Shown: positions 25,901 to 37,775 of the stretch, one piece after another
How positions within the stretch are numbered: position 1 is the first letter of the stretch
Layout: every line of letters begins with the position of its first letter
From: Holacanthus passer
Taxonomy: Eukaryota > Chordata > Actinopteri > Pomacanthidae
Direction: 5' to 3'
DNA length: 64,000 bases
Assembly: GCA_025331565.1 (NCBI GenBank)
Contig: JAFREQ010000044.1
Coordinates: 744,001-808,000, forward strand
Notes under the pieces: generated by a model
Told to the model about the DNA's origin: nothing
Database searches by the model: none
Seen by the model: only the letters and a program-made list of their open reading frames with translations
Made by a program: the position numbers and the translations under genes

Positions 25901-28900
25901 CTCTTCATCTCTCTCTGTCACCTGTAAAACAAACCAGAAGCAAACACTTTTATAGTTGCAGTAAACAGTCTTTCCAGGCACAAGAATAAAATTGACAGTC
26001 AAAGATTTGTCTCTGAATCATAAAAAGCAAGTTAGACTTTGACATAACACTCTTCAGTAAAACAAGCTTATCTAGCAGGACCTAGACAAGACACGTTGTC
26101 GATAGAGATAATAACCTCTTTGTTTATATTGTGCGGTCTGAAGCATGGGAAATGTCTATTATGTGTGTGTGTATGTGCATGTGTTCATGTTTGTTCCATA
26201 ACTTGCAGGCTTCTGAGGCCTGACTGGAATGCATAAACAAGATCATGTGAATAAAAACAATAGTCAGGACCTGCGAGGTGTTGGTGACGACGGCAGCGGA
26301 GAGGTGGGAGGACGGTCCTGGGTTCCAAGGTCAACAAGCTAAGCCTCCTGCAACACACACATTCACATGTAGTGCTAATGTAATAGCGACATGACACTCA
26401 TCCCATGTTAACACAAGCAGGGGAATCATGAACACGGCCCGTTCATCGCTTAAGCAAACGGCAGTGAACCTCATAAAGTTATATATACACAACTGAACCC
26501 AGTGATCACTCGGCAGCTCTCAGGAGATGATCTCACAAGCGATATGTCTTGAGAAAACATCTTTTGTGTGTATAACCTATGTTGGGTCAGTGTCATCTGT
26601 GTGTGTGTTTAATTTGTGTTTTTGCCCATTACACTGCACGTTTATGCGTTATCAATTATACACACCTGTATACACATGTGTGAGTGTATTTAAGAGGTTG
26701 TTTAGGCCATAAATCACACTTTTCTTCACACATACCATTATAATACATACACTCCCACACACAATCATACTCTCCTACATTTACTGTTGCACCCTCTATT
26801 GTAATAAATGTGAGAACACTGGTCTCTCTGAGAAATACTGATATTGTTTATAAAAGATGATTATTGTGAGTGTGTGAATGGGATTGTATATACAGTGAGT
26901 CAAAGACAATAGTAGAGACAGAGAAAGAATGACAGTGTTTGTGAGAGAGAAAGAATAGTAGTGTGTGAATTCATATAATGGTGTGTGTGGACATTATGGT
27001 AATGTATGTAAGACAGATGGAGTTTATGTGGGGAAAATGTGTGTGCATGCGAAATACAATATTAGTGTGTGAGAGGCTGGAATATTCTGCGTGAGAGAAT
27101 GAATGTGTGAGTGTGAGAAGAAATGCATGTGGTGCAAAACTGCAGCGAGTGTTTAACTGAGAAGGAAGGTAGTTTGATTGAGTGGGTGGTTAGTTTAAAT
27201 TCTCACCACCTGACAGACTGATGTCTCACAGAAGAGTAAGAAGAAACAATATGTACTGAAAAATAATAAAAAAACATCTTCAATTCTCTTAAGGAGGTTT
27301 GTGATCAGTATCTTATGCTGGATAATGTTAACAAGCTTACTTTAGATTATTACTTAGATGTGATGTACCTAAGTAATAGACATTCAGCAATATCTCCTGT
27401 CTCTTGACTTTATGACTCTTTGAGAAATTCAGCGTACCATTATCCTGTAATGGCCACTTGCGGCAACAGTGGCAACAGCAAAAGTCACATATGCTCACTT
27501 TAAGGACAACTTAAAATTCACCTAGTTTTGTGAAAGTGTATTTGTCTTCTTTAAGGCTATTGGCTAATGGGAATATAAATGTGTGTGCAAGAGTGAGCAT
27601 GTAAGAGTTTAGAGTCATTTGTGGAACAGCAAAGCGGTGCATGTACAGTGTGTCTGTGATAGTGGGAATGGTGCTATCAGTGCAGCAGTGCTCCCTAATT
27701 ACAGCCCTTTCCAGGAACCAGCTGGAATAACATGGAGAATTAAAAAACCTGGGGGTGCAGAGGTCACACGTACAACACTGCAGTACATCAGAAAGCCAAT
27801 GAAACGTGCTTGACGGAGCTCAGGAAACTGTTAAATACAGTGCAGGTCTTTTTATTTCTGCTGTGTGCATATATGTGTATACATCCATTCATCTTCGCTT
27901 TTGTGCAGGTAAGTGTGATGATAGCTTAGTGCCAGTAGTTTAATGAGCATGCACACAGCAGAGACCTGACAATATTCCTGTAATTCCTAGTTGTGAATGA
28001 GGTGAACTAGTGAGTAATTTGTGTGTGTAATGCAGATCCACTAACATCACTTGCCAAGGTGAGCTTGGGTAATTGGTAGATAGAGGGCAGTAAGTATAGC
28101 ACAGTGAGAAGCAAATATAATGTTTAATAACAGTAATAACTCACTTTTAAATCTCTTGCCCATGCTCGTCTTTGCTTCTTTTTTTATATTCTCTTGGTGC
28201 CTCTCAAAATAAATAATCTTTTTCCTGGCGCTATTGCAACATGTGGGCTAGAACAGCTTTTACGGCGCATTGTTTACAGTCATTTGGTGTAATTGTTGAA
28301 CAATGTCAGACTGACAGTCACGGCTGCTGGCTACCATTGTTATTAGTGTTAACCTTGAAGGGGGTGAGTTATGGTTGCCTCTGTCCTGTAATTATGTTTC
28401 TCCTTCCCCTTGGTCGTGGTGACAGATGATGACAGCAGTGGAAAAGCTGGTGAAGGGAAACCTCCTGTTGGAAGAAGAGGCATGATGGCAGGGACAGGGA
28501 GACAGTCCCAGACGTGGAACCGCAGAGGTATCTACCTGTCTAGACACTCAACAGCTGTCTTCGGCAAGAGCTCACACACTCTAAAAAAAAAAAGGACCAC
28601 AAGTCAGTAACCTTGTCTCAAAAAGTGAAAAGGCAATGCATTTGAACAACTTCAATCAAACCAGCTTTTTAAACGAACGTTGAATTGAATGCCATTATTT
28701 TGGAGCTTGTAATCAACTGAGGAGTCAGTTTTGCATCGAACACTGGAGAGTGAAATTGCCCCACACTTTCTTGTGGCAGATATTTTGATTTGTCATCCCA
28801 GATGCAACAAATAACCTTAATGACGGCTCCACAGTTTGAGTGTCCCACTAAGGTACCAGGACCCTGGAACCTAAATGGTACGCAGCCATCCTTAATGTCT

Positions 28901-29773
28901 TTAATGTCACCTGTGCTTTTCATGTAATTACATGTCAGAATATCTGTTTTGAAAATAGCTTGCTGGCACATTTTGACATTTTTAAGTGTGTAAACAAAAG
29001 TACATTTCTTGCAGTGTGGTGTTTCTCCATTTTCCTCGCTCCATTTTTTTTTTCAGGTGAGTGCCCCATTGCCTCACTGATCCGAAGCACAACCAAACAC
29101 AAGGCTTTGTTTATTTAACAATAGGGCTCAGCCAGGTGTGAACAGCTACAGAAGGGCTTCCTCAGCAAAACATGACAGTGATAGACATTTTGACTTTACT
29201 GACATTTTACAGGGCTGCAGCAACTCCCCATTTACAAATCCCCGTCAACTAAAACTCCAGTCCTGTCACTCACAGATTTAGGTGAGACAGTCTCGGATTC
29301 TTCTGGGAACGAGAGAAATCAGTTTGCACAGACAGAAGCTTATAAACAAAATTAACCAAATGGGAAAATTGATGTGAATTTCTGGCATACTTTCTCATGA
29401 GTCCACTTAGTGTTCAGTGCATGCCAGTGCTTGCACATGTACTTGTTTGTGTGTCAGAACAAATGGTGGCGTGTGTGAGTTGAGTTGTAATGTATGTGTG
29501 AGTGCGCATGCTGCGTGTATATTTGTATACGTGTGAAGCTACAGAAATAACACAGGGCACAGTATAAAAATCCTAATTGTTTCTGAGGGATTATCCTTCA
29601 CAATGCAGGGCTTTATCAGAAGGCCTGGACTGCTGTAACAAGACACGCTCGCCCTGGGTTCACCCAGCCAAATACTGAGACTTACGCCAGCAACGAATCA
29701 CAGGGGGAAAAGAAATGAAGAGAGTAAAGAAAAGAAACACAGGGGAGAGAACGATGGCGAAGGAGAGCAAAGA

Positions 29774-29775
<2 letters not shown>

Positions 29776-29811
<36 letters not shown>
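29776..29811. repeat. (AG)18 microsatellite
   Basis: Uninterrupted AG dinucleotide run of 36 bases inside a longer purine-rich tract (about 29700-29900). Confidence 0.97.
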
Positions 29812-29812
<1 letters not shown>

Positions 29813-32305
29813 CAGGAAGAGATGACATGGGAAGAAAAGTGGAGTGAGAGGGAAAGAGGGAGAGAAACGGAGTGAGGCAGAGAGCGAAATATAGAGAAAA
29901 AGGCAAAAGTTTAACTGGAGGCCATGCTTCAAACAGAGAGGTTTGTTTTCTGACAGAGATCCCTCTCAGGAGATTGAGCTGGAAAACAGATTAATAGAGG
30001 CCGTCCAAGTTACTCTCTGATATTGCACAACATGTGCCTCAGCACCATGTGAATAAGAGCTGCTGTGCATTACACTGTGACGTGGCTGCTTGGATGTTGT
30101 AGCCTAATGGAAATGATGCAGCCTCACCGAGCCTTTACATTCAAACCCTGATATCCCCTCAGGCAGGGCCTGATCTGTTCCTTCAAATCTTTCATGTTTG
30201 GCTTTGGAGGAGAGGTGTTCTTGATTGGGTTGTTTTATTTGTGTCCTTTTATAAGACTTTCTCAGTGGGATCAGGTTGCTGTGCCCAGACTAACCAAGCT
30301 CTGTAAAGGGGAGCTGTGGTTTTGGAAATGAGGGGGAGAGTTGGCTGCTTTGGAAGAGGCTTTAATATGTGTGTAGGAGGAGTAGATGGGGTGGGGGGAT
30401 ATATGGTATTGTGTGAGGCCCCCACTTCATATATTCATATCCCATGACACCTCCATTACTCGCACACATGAAGAATGTTCTTTCAGACTTACTAATTTAC
30501 TTTTATTAGCTGTTCATGTTTTGGTATAATAATATGTCAGAACCACACAGCATGATTTTGTATTATTAGTATATGTATTGAGCTGGGTGAAGCCCAGATG
30601 AACGTGATTACTGCGTACATATTTCTCTCGATGCGAGTAAGTATGTCAGTGTGTGTTGGTGTTAGTGTACTTCCTGTGCTGGCAGCGTGTAGATGTCCCT
30701 TTGTGATATCCCGCCTGTGCCAGTGGGAGTTTCAGGCTTCACACTGAGCCGACTGGACAGACCAAAGTCTCTGTAACAGTCCCAGCACGATTTGCCGTTC
30801 TCTAAACTCACCTCTCCTTTGGTCTTACACTCAGAATGAGGGATTACTCTTATTACCATTTTACTTGAAAGCGCCCCTAGTGCCTTGATGCTTTTCTGAG
30901 CCATGGTTCAAACACTTCTAAGGGAAAAAGACTATATAAAGACCTGTGGTGTTGCATTCTGCTTGAGTAAGATAACTAGAAAATATGTGTAGAGAAAGTC
31001 TAATATACTCACTGTCAGGACATGAACATGATACTGTTTTCTTAAAAAGAGTCACTCCTGGCCTCTATATGCTGTTTTGTTGCGGTCGTCTTTCTACTCG
31101 GTGTATTTTGAAACCGTTGTGGAGCTACGCGAACTCAAGCCAAGCAGAGCACTGAGCAGCCAGCGCTATTGTTTCAGAGCTACTCAGGATTCTCGGGGTG
31201 TTGCTTTGCCTCAGCTTTGACTCCACAACTCACACGCCCTGAATGGTGCACCCAGTTTTTGTTTTAAACGTAGGGTTCGTAATAGTGAACTGTGCAAATT
31301 TATGGTGGTTAATTTACCCCTGTTCATAAACAGATCTTCCAAATACCAGAGCCAAAAAATGTCTACCTTTCAAAATGTCAAAGTACAACCCTCATCCACA
31401 TGGACAGAGAATGAGGGATTGAGGGGGTGGCAGTGAGACGGGAAGAGGGCTGTTTATCTCTCATCACCGCTGGCCGCTCTTGTGAACAGAAGACGGAGGG
31501 AAGAGTTGAGACAGATGGGGAGAGGACTCAAAAGCAGCTGAATTGTAATTATTTACCCTAAAAGTTCTGTTTAGACTGTTTGGAATTTACTCCTTCTCTC
31601 AGGCTGCAGCACTCGGCACATAGTGTTTGTGGGAGTGTGGGCCATGGGACATGCGTGTTCATAGCTTTGTGTGTGTTTTCAGCCTGTCCTGCGTCATCGT
31701 TGCTCTCCTCTGTTTATGCAGGGGCTCTGTGGATATGGACAGGGATGGTAGGATATCCAAGCCTCCCACTGTCACTTGATATCTATGGAAAATGGATCAG
31801 ATGATTGGACAAGTCCATTTCCACACAGCCTCCCACCAGGGGAACTGAGCCGAGTCCATTTACTCTCTCATTCATGTCTGTTGTGATGCTGTCATCTTTA
31901 TTCATTAAGGGTCTCGCCAAGGACTGATGAAGCAATCCAGAATGATGCAATGCTAAACTGGTTAGTCACACCAAATTGGCTAATAAGTAAATCTGCTTGG
32001 CCTCAGTGTCACTCTATCTATTCCCACATCAATGTGATAATTATGTTTAAGGTGGAAACTTGAGACGATGTTTTGGAAGCACATTTTTTGCTCCACTACG
32101 CTGGTGGACTATTGCAATGTGAGAGAGACAGGGAAGGGCAAAGGAGAGGCAGATAGGGACAGAGAGATGGAGGAAGGGAAGTAGACAGAGTTGAAGAGAT
32201 AGAGAGGGGCCCATATTGAATGACACAGACTATGGTCTGTGTTTTCTCGGTGGACCAGAGAAGATGCAGTGTAAATGAAGCGTGCTGCACCATGGCGGCT
32301 TCTGC

Positions 32306-32306
<1 letters not shown>

Positions 32307-32348
<42 letters not shown>
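32307..32348. repeat. (TG)21 microsatellite
   Basis: Uninterrupted 42-base TG run. It is responsible for apparent open frames on both strands. Confidence 0.97.
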
Positions 32349-32350
<2 letters not shown>

Positions 32351-33106
32351 GGGGAAATGACAGAGGCCTCTTTGAGTACTCAGAGGCCTCTGTTCTCCCT
32401 CTGTTGTCTCATGGTTACAATATGTTGGGAGGACTGCCATCCCCTGTCCACGACCCATCTCCAAAGATTAGAGGAGGATATATGTAACACAAATGTGAAC
32501 ATGGATAACTGCAAATCCACCTGTGCGGTAGAATCCGTACTGGGCCACAGGATGCGTTTATCTACTGACACATCTGCTTGTGTGTCTATTTCAGAGAGAA
32601 CATCCGAACCACAGCATTTTGTTAGACAGACTATGTGTTGTCTTCTCTTTATTATCATTTTATCTGGAATGAAATGAAAACCCTGTGGTGATTTCACTCA
32701 CACCAGTCAGGCCTGTCTGTTTAATACGTGTCTCTGACAGTGTAGGACGAGGGCCTCCCCTTGTGTTCAATGTGTACAACTACAAAACAGAATCCAAAAC
32801 TGAGATGAGACACAGTTATGTGACATCAATAAAAAATACATAAAAGAAAATGGATAATAACAGCACAGGCTTCCCACGCTGTATACATTGATTTTAATAT
32901 AAATAAGCAAAAACTACTGTAAATCACATTGTTATAGCCCAGTTGAAGATAAGTATGCTTACACATTCAAACTTGGCACAAAACTTGACGTATTTCCTGC
33001 CAAAGTGAAACCTGTTTCAAACCAGGAAATGCAGCATTGAATCAGTTCGGCTACTCGTTTAGCTACTCGTTCAGCTACACTTTTCCTCGATGAAATGACC
33101 CTTAAA

Positions 33107-33167
33107 ATGCACCTCATTCGTGTTTTTTTTTTATTATTCGGTGTCAAAGAATCATATCAATCAATAG
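33107..33167 (+). CDS. Orphan gene exon 1: signal peptide
   Basis: ATG has A at -3, then HLIRVFFLLFGVKESYQSI plus one base, and donor GTAAGAG at 33168. The short hydrophobic core RVFFLLFGV and phase-1 ending are typical of a signal-peptide exon. Joining to the acceptor at 33322 (TTATCTTACAG) gives ECSQKNTSC in frame. An alternative is that translation starts at an ATG at 33190 and reads straight into exon 2, giving a longer hydrophobic leader; I judge this less likely. Confidence 0.6.
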
Positions 33168-36100
33168 GTAAGAGATTGAACGTGTGAATATGTATTTCTC
33201 TCCTGGTTTTTTTGTGTTTGTTAGGGTTTTCCTTCACTTATGGTTACAGGCCCTGTCTCTTCTTTACTGTTGGTTGTACAGAGGCGATGAGTTTGCTAAT
33301 GATACACTCTGTTATCTTACAGAATGCTCTCAGAAAAACACCTCCTGCAACGACATTAAGACTGACGGTGGCTTCAGGTTTTTATATGTGGAACCTCAGG
33401 GACATGAGATCCTCGTGTACAGCAACAAGGTATTTTGATTTTTAAACTCTGTGGTAGTGAGAGTTTTGTTTTGTAAAGATTTTGCTTTGCAGTCAATTAA
33501 AGTGAGCTTTTGTCCCAACAGACTTTGATTGCTCATGCTGAACTTGGCAGTCAATCTTTTACGTATGTGAATGAAGTGAAAAGCATGGACAACTATTCGG
33601 TCATCACAAGACACTGCCAAGACCTGAAAATAGAATGCATAATTCCTAATGTGAGTTCCTCTTTTTTAATGTGTACAAAAGTTGATTTGTTTTGTTGAGA
33701 ATGTGATGTGTGTGGATGTGAATACGTCCTCTACACTCTCATAATACTGACTCTACTTTTGATTTTTAGGGAAAGCACTTTGTAACAGAGACCTGTACTT
33801 ATTATAAAATTACCGGTAAGGCAATGAGATGTTGTATTGAATCTTACCGCTGATCATAAATACATACATCATATACTGTATACATGATATATACAATTAT
33901 CCAACCTCTTTAGCTTCAACAGAGAAAATGAAGGATCCCGAGCCCAGTGATTCATCACAGGGCCTCATCAGTGAGTAGAAGTTTATTCTGGCTGACATTA
34001 TTCTGATGCCTCAACATTTTTGTAGACAACACTATGAATTATTTTGCTGTGAAATACGTCAAATTAATATCTGATGATAACATGTTTGCATTTTGTCTGT
34101 CATCCAGTTGGTGTAGTAGTTGTTGCGATAGCGCTGCTTGTGACCTTGCTGATTCTTCTTTTCTGTTACCGTTCTTGGAAAAAGGAATTGATGTGAGTTC
34201 TATTTGCAATAGCAATTAACTTTTAATGTCATTTACACATGTACTTGCACAGTGTCTTGCATGGATTCAGAAATGTTTGTTTCTTGTGTCAGGGAGCAGC
34301 GTGGTGCCGCTACAGGCTCTGAGATCAGCTTTATAACCTATTTGCAGACTTGTGCTTGCTTCAGAAGGACGAGAGAGGAAGAAATTAGGTCAGTCTGTCT
34401 AACTTTTCACATACATTTCAGCTGGCACTGTTGATTGGAGCACACATAAATGCACTTCTGTAATTAAGTTTCAATTAGTTAAATCCTCTTTGATGCATAT
34501 CTTTATCAGCATGTAGTTGACTGCTGAATTTTTACAAAAAGCTGGTCAGTGGTATAAAAAAATTTGCCTAGAGAAAAAGTGAATTGGAAACAAGTAATAT
34601 TATATTACTTCCACTGACATTAAACATTCAGAAGCTACATTCAGCACAGATCAGTGAAGTTGAATACGTCCTCCTCTTTTCTTTGTCATTATAGACTGAA
34701 TGAAATACCATCTGCATCTGATCCAAGAGGAAGTGATGAAATTGCTATTGCGCACAGTGGCACATCAGGAAGCGTTCACAGGTCAGGCTGTTTGTCAAAA
34801 CCGTCAAAGTGTGTTTTTTTTTTTAAAATAACAATTGCAAGTCTAGACTGTAATCTGCTAAAAGCTCCCTTTGTCTCCATAGTATTGATTCTAAAGATGA
34901 TGGCATGGCTCTTCAATGCCCTGGTCTGGACCGCAACTTGAGCAATGAGGAAATCCAGCCATCTAACAAGTGAGGAGGAGAATTGTTTACTTTTGCTTCT
35001 GCCTGTAGCCTATTTTTTCAGCTAAGATTTAGTGAAGTGTCCCTTTAACAGGGCAGGTAGTGATCCAGTGACATTCCTATCTATAATTTGTTTTTCAGTG
35101 GAGACAGAAGTACCCCTGACGTTAACAGCGCCTCCAATCATCGAGCCATGCACAGGTAAACTTGATATTGGATGGACTGTGTTTATTTTCAGTTCTTTCA
35201 TTTCAACTCTTTATTTAACAGCCATTGTATGTGTCTTCACCAGGAACATGAGGGATGATCCAGGAGGAGTGAATGATACCAAAGGAGAAGGCTTTGCAAG
35301 GTCTGTAACCTAACAATTTAGATAACTGTATATTTTCTAATTGAGTTTAAGATATGAAATGTCTTGTGTCTTACATTTATGACTCTTTTCAGAGTGTGTT
35401 GGGGAGAACGTGGCCTACTGAAGATGATTATGTATGTATATCATGTATCGCCTCCAAGAGGTTAATCAATTCTCGTTATTAGTTCTGCAGGAAATAATAA
35501 TTTTTAATTGTATCAAATGTTTTTCTAACCCACTATGTCAGCTTCTGCTCAGCATGTTTAAATAAATAAATATATTTTAAAAAATCCACAGTGAAGAAAT
35601 ATGATGAAAGATGTCTATGATGAAAATAAGCAGCACCAATTTGTAATAACATAATATGGAGCTCTTTAAACAGCACGACAACAAGATGCCAGAACTAAGG
35701 GAATTTTCATTTACTATTGCTAACAGATAAAATATTTGATTTGTCTACTTGGTTAGTCAATCAGATGACTTTAGATTCTCAAATTCAAATGAAATGTAAC
35801 TTTTTAATTTGTCAAAAATGCAAAAAAATAATTCACAGGGGCAGTGAAAAAATAAATACTGTAAAACAATAGAACACAAACAAAAAAAAAAAGCAGAAAA
35901 TAGAGACAAAATCTAGACAGAATGTACAACAAGTGTTGCAGCATGTGCCAAGTTGATCTAGTGAAATGACCTGAAGTACTCACCCTGGGATTTTCCATGC
36001 CCATCTGTTCTGCTAATGGCTGTGAATTCTTCTCCGCAATCAGGGAAAGGCAAAATGGACGGACTGTTGGTGACCAAGGTCCTGATGATCATGAGAATGA

Positions 36101-36591
36101 AGGACAACCTCTGCTGGTGAATCAGCGGTGAGACTGCCTTTTGCTTCTCTGTCACTCTTCACTCTTAACTGTGCCCCAGGAGAAATCTTTGTCGCTTTCC
36201 AATTTCTGCCTTGTTTCATTTTGCCTGTTGCTGGCCATCCAAAATCCTCTGGGCCAATCTGAACTTCAGAACGTCTTGTCTGATGTCTGTATAAGCTTTG
36301 CTGTTACGGTGCAGAGGCTTAGGTTTATTCCTTGTTGTTTCTGTCTCCAGAGCTGTCATCCAAGGTTTTGACAATGCAGGCGAAGGCGTCGTTTTGGTGA
36401 ACAAACACGGCTTTGACCCAGGCCAGGTCAGCAGGTGCTCTACTGCACCAGTAAGTAAAACTATTTCTACATATGAATTATTATCTCTTTTCTGTTAAAA
36501 CACTCTTTTTTGTTATTTTTGTTTGACTTAACAATTGCTTTTTTTTTTGCTGCAGGACACTGACGTGAAGTCATCACCCGACATGAAGTGA
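33107..36591 (+). CDS. Unrecognised type I single-pass membrane protein with a multi-exon cytoplasmic tail
   Basis: Coding exons: 33107-33167, 33323-33429, 33522-33650, 33770-33815, 33914-33970, 34108-34192, 34293-34388, 34695-34781, 34883-34969, 35099-35155, 35244-35300, 36044-36127, 36351-36450 and 36556-36591. All are bounded by AG/GT, phases agree throughout, and the join gives 362 residues and a TGA. Layout: signal peptide (1-20), ectodomain of about 110 residues with five cysteines and three sequons (NTS, NKT, NYS), membrane helix about 134-153, and a hydrophilic tail of about 200 residues. The tail begins CYRSWKKEL and contains one tyrosine (SFITYLQT, only loosely ITIM-like). I do not recognise the ectodomain as Ig, TNFR, cytokine-receptor or lectin. 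A phase-1 signal exon followed by compact exons is typical of immune surface receptors, but that is only suggestive. The first exon is the least certain. Function is unknown. Confidence 0.75.
33323..33970 (+). CDS. Orphan gene exons 2-5: ectodomain and juxtamembrane stalk
   Basis: Exon 2 (33323-33429) gives ECSQKNTSCNDI to ILVYSNK. Exon 3 (33522-33650) runs from TLIAHAELGSQS to DLKIECIIPN. Exon 4 (33770-33815) gives GKHFVTETCTYYKIT. Exon 5 (33914-33970) is an acidic, Ser-rich stalk (TEKMKDPEPSDSSQG). The alternating hydrophobic pattern suggests a beta-rich fold. Exons 2 to 4 could encode one small disulphide-bonded domain. Confidence 0.75.
34108..34192 (+). CDS. Orphan gene exon 6: transmembrane helix
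   Basis: IGVVVVAIALLVTLLILLF is followed by CYRSWKKEL: about 19 apolar residues and then a basic stop-transfer stretch, which places the C-terminus in the cytoplasm. The Cys next to the membrane could be palmitoylated. The exon is 85 bases, phase 1 to phase 2. Confidence 0.85.
34293..36591 (+). CDS. Orphan gene exons 7-14: cytoplasmic tail of symmetrical small exons
   Basis: Exons of 96, 87, 87, 57, 57 and 84 bases all start and end in phase 2, so any can be skipped without changing frame. Each junction splits an Arg, Ser or Asn codon. The peptides are hydrophilic and low in aromatics (for example NGDRSTPDVNSASNHRAMH; NMRDDPGGVNDTKGEGFA). The end (AVIQGFDNAGEGVVLVNKHG, then DTDVKSSPDMK) is less acidic. 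A further possible 39-base phase-2 exon lies at 35393-35431. Confidence 0.72.
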
Positions 36592-36662
36592 ATAGCTAAA
36601 TACTATAACAAACTATATATAACTATAAATAATAATAATGCTCATTATTATTATTATTATTA

Positions 36663-36694
<32 letters not shown>

Positions 36695-37775
36695 TTTATC
36701 ATATAGTCAGAGTATGTGGTACATTTACTGGCAGCTCCTTTGGGATCAAGTCCAGCACTTTAAGTAATCATTTTCAACCCATGATGCTTTTCTCTCTTAG
36801 AGAGCATCATGTCTTTTTTAAACAATGTGAGAGGATATCAGTTTTACAAGCCCTATATGCAAAAATGTTATGTTATACCAACTTCTTTAAATCATTCTGA
36901 TGAAATGAGTTTTTCTTCAAAGAAAAATGAGACGACCCTGGTGGTGTTGCGTGCGTGCTTTCAGGCTGTAACATATTAATTTGGCTTATTAGATTTAGAT
37001 TACCATTAATTGTTACATTTTGCCAAACTATTACATTACCTGACAGTAATCATAGTACATGTTGATCAATAAATTTGAAGACACTGGTCTCGTTAAAAAA
37101 AGAAAATCAAATTTGGTTGCTGAGGATGTTCAGTGCATGGCTTGACCAAAGGATGGGTGGACCGAAGACATGCCAGAAAAAGTACCACATACAGCTGTTA
37201 GACAAGTTAATATGGATGTACTAATATTGATACACTCATGCTAATTTACTGATATTAAAACACCTGTATAACAGGTATAATGCAATTTAATACTGTATTT
37301 ACGGTATTAAACTGTAGTCATGAATTAAACAAATAAGTATTATATTAAATACTCTATATTATGTTATACCTCATTAGAATGTATGATTCTAGTTGGATAA
37401 TGCACATTACATATCTTTTTTTTCTTTTCTATTGCATGCATTTTTAAAAAATTTATCTAATCAATTATATGCAAGCCTGCTTTTATTCAGTTATCACTGC
37501 ATAATATAATTTCTTATCCCCTGAATCATCCTTTTCTGCTAACTTGAATGTTATTCTGTATTATTCAATGTGCTTGGTTTTACTCTGCATTTACAAATTC
37601 AGAGCTCTTATTGTGATTCTGTATTTTTCTTTTGTTGCTGATATATTTACTTGCAATGCTTTAACATTTTAATTGATCTGTTTAAATATAGGAATGATGA
37701 CAATGAGTATATTTTTTTAAAAATGATGAATTTTTGTCATTAATTTTGAAATAAATTCTTTACTCCACCTTGGAT
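36592..37775 (+). other. Probable 3' UTR of the orphan gene
   Basis: Very AT-rich. An (ATT)n tract with minor interruptions covers about 36644-36692. Candidate poly(A) signals are AATAAA at 37068-37073 and at 37750-37755; the second is followed by a GT/T-rich stretch (TGTCTGGTCATTTGT), the usual downstream element. Confidence 0.5.
37750..37755 (+). terminator. Candidate poly(A) signal of the orphan gene
   Basis: AATAAA with a GT/T-rich element about 30 bases downstream, in the same orientation as the gene. Confidence 0.4.

Larger units (their letters stand above)
22911..33106. other. Intergenic DNA, about 10 kb, no gene seen
   Basis: I read both strands for splice-bounded conserved peptides and found none. 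The longer open frames here coincide with simple repeats or show no protein-like composition. Features are microsatellites ((CT)n near 23237, (AG)n at 29776, (TG)n at 32307) and TG-rich stretches at 26860-27110 and 29400-29540. Confidence 0.6.

Noticed and set aside
28669..28971. 100-codon minus-strand frame between the phosphatase and the orphan gene
   Set aside because: The composition is protein-like, but I find no recognised motif, no flanking exon and no promoter sign. Not enough to call a gene.
29660..29932. Minus-strand frame of Leu/Ser repeats
   Set aside because: It is a translation of the (AG)n purine tract.
32096..32677. Overlapping frames on both strands, over 120 codons
   Set aside because: They owe their length to the (TG)21 microsatellite, which has no stops in these frames.
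33190..33429. Single-exon start of the orphan protein at ATG 33190
   Set aside because: Possible, but the phase-1 signal exon at 33107 with a consensus donor and a good acceptor at 33322 is a better fit for a secreted or membrane protein.
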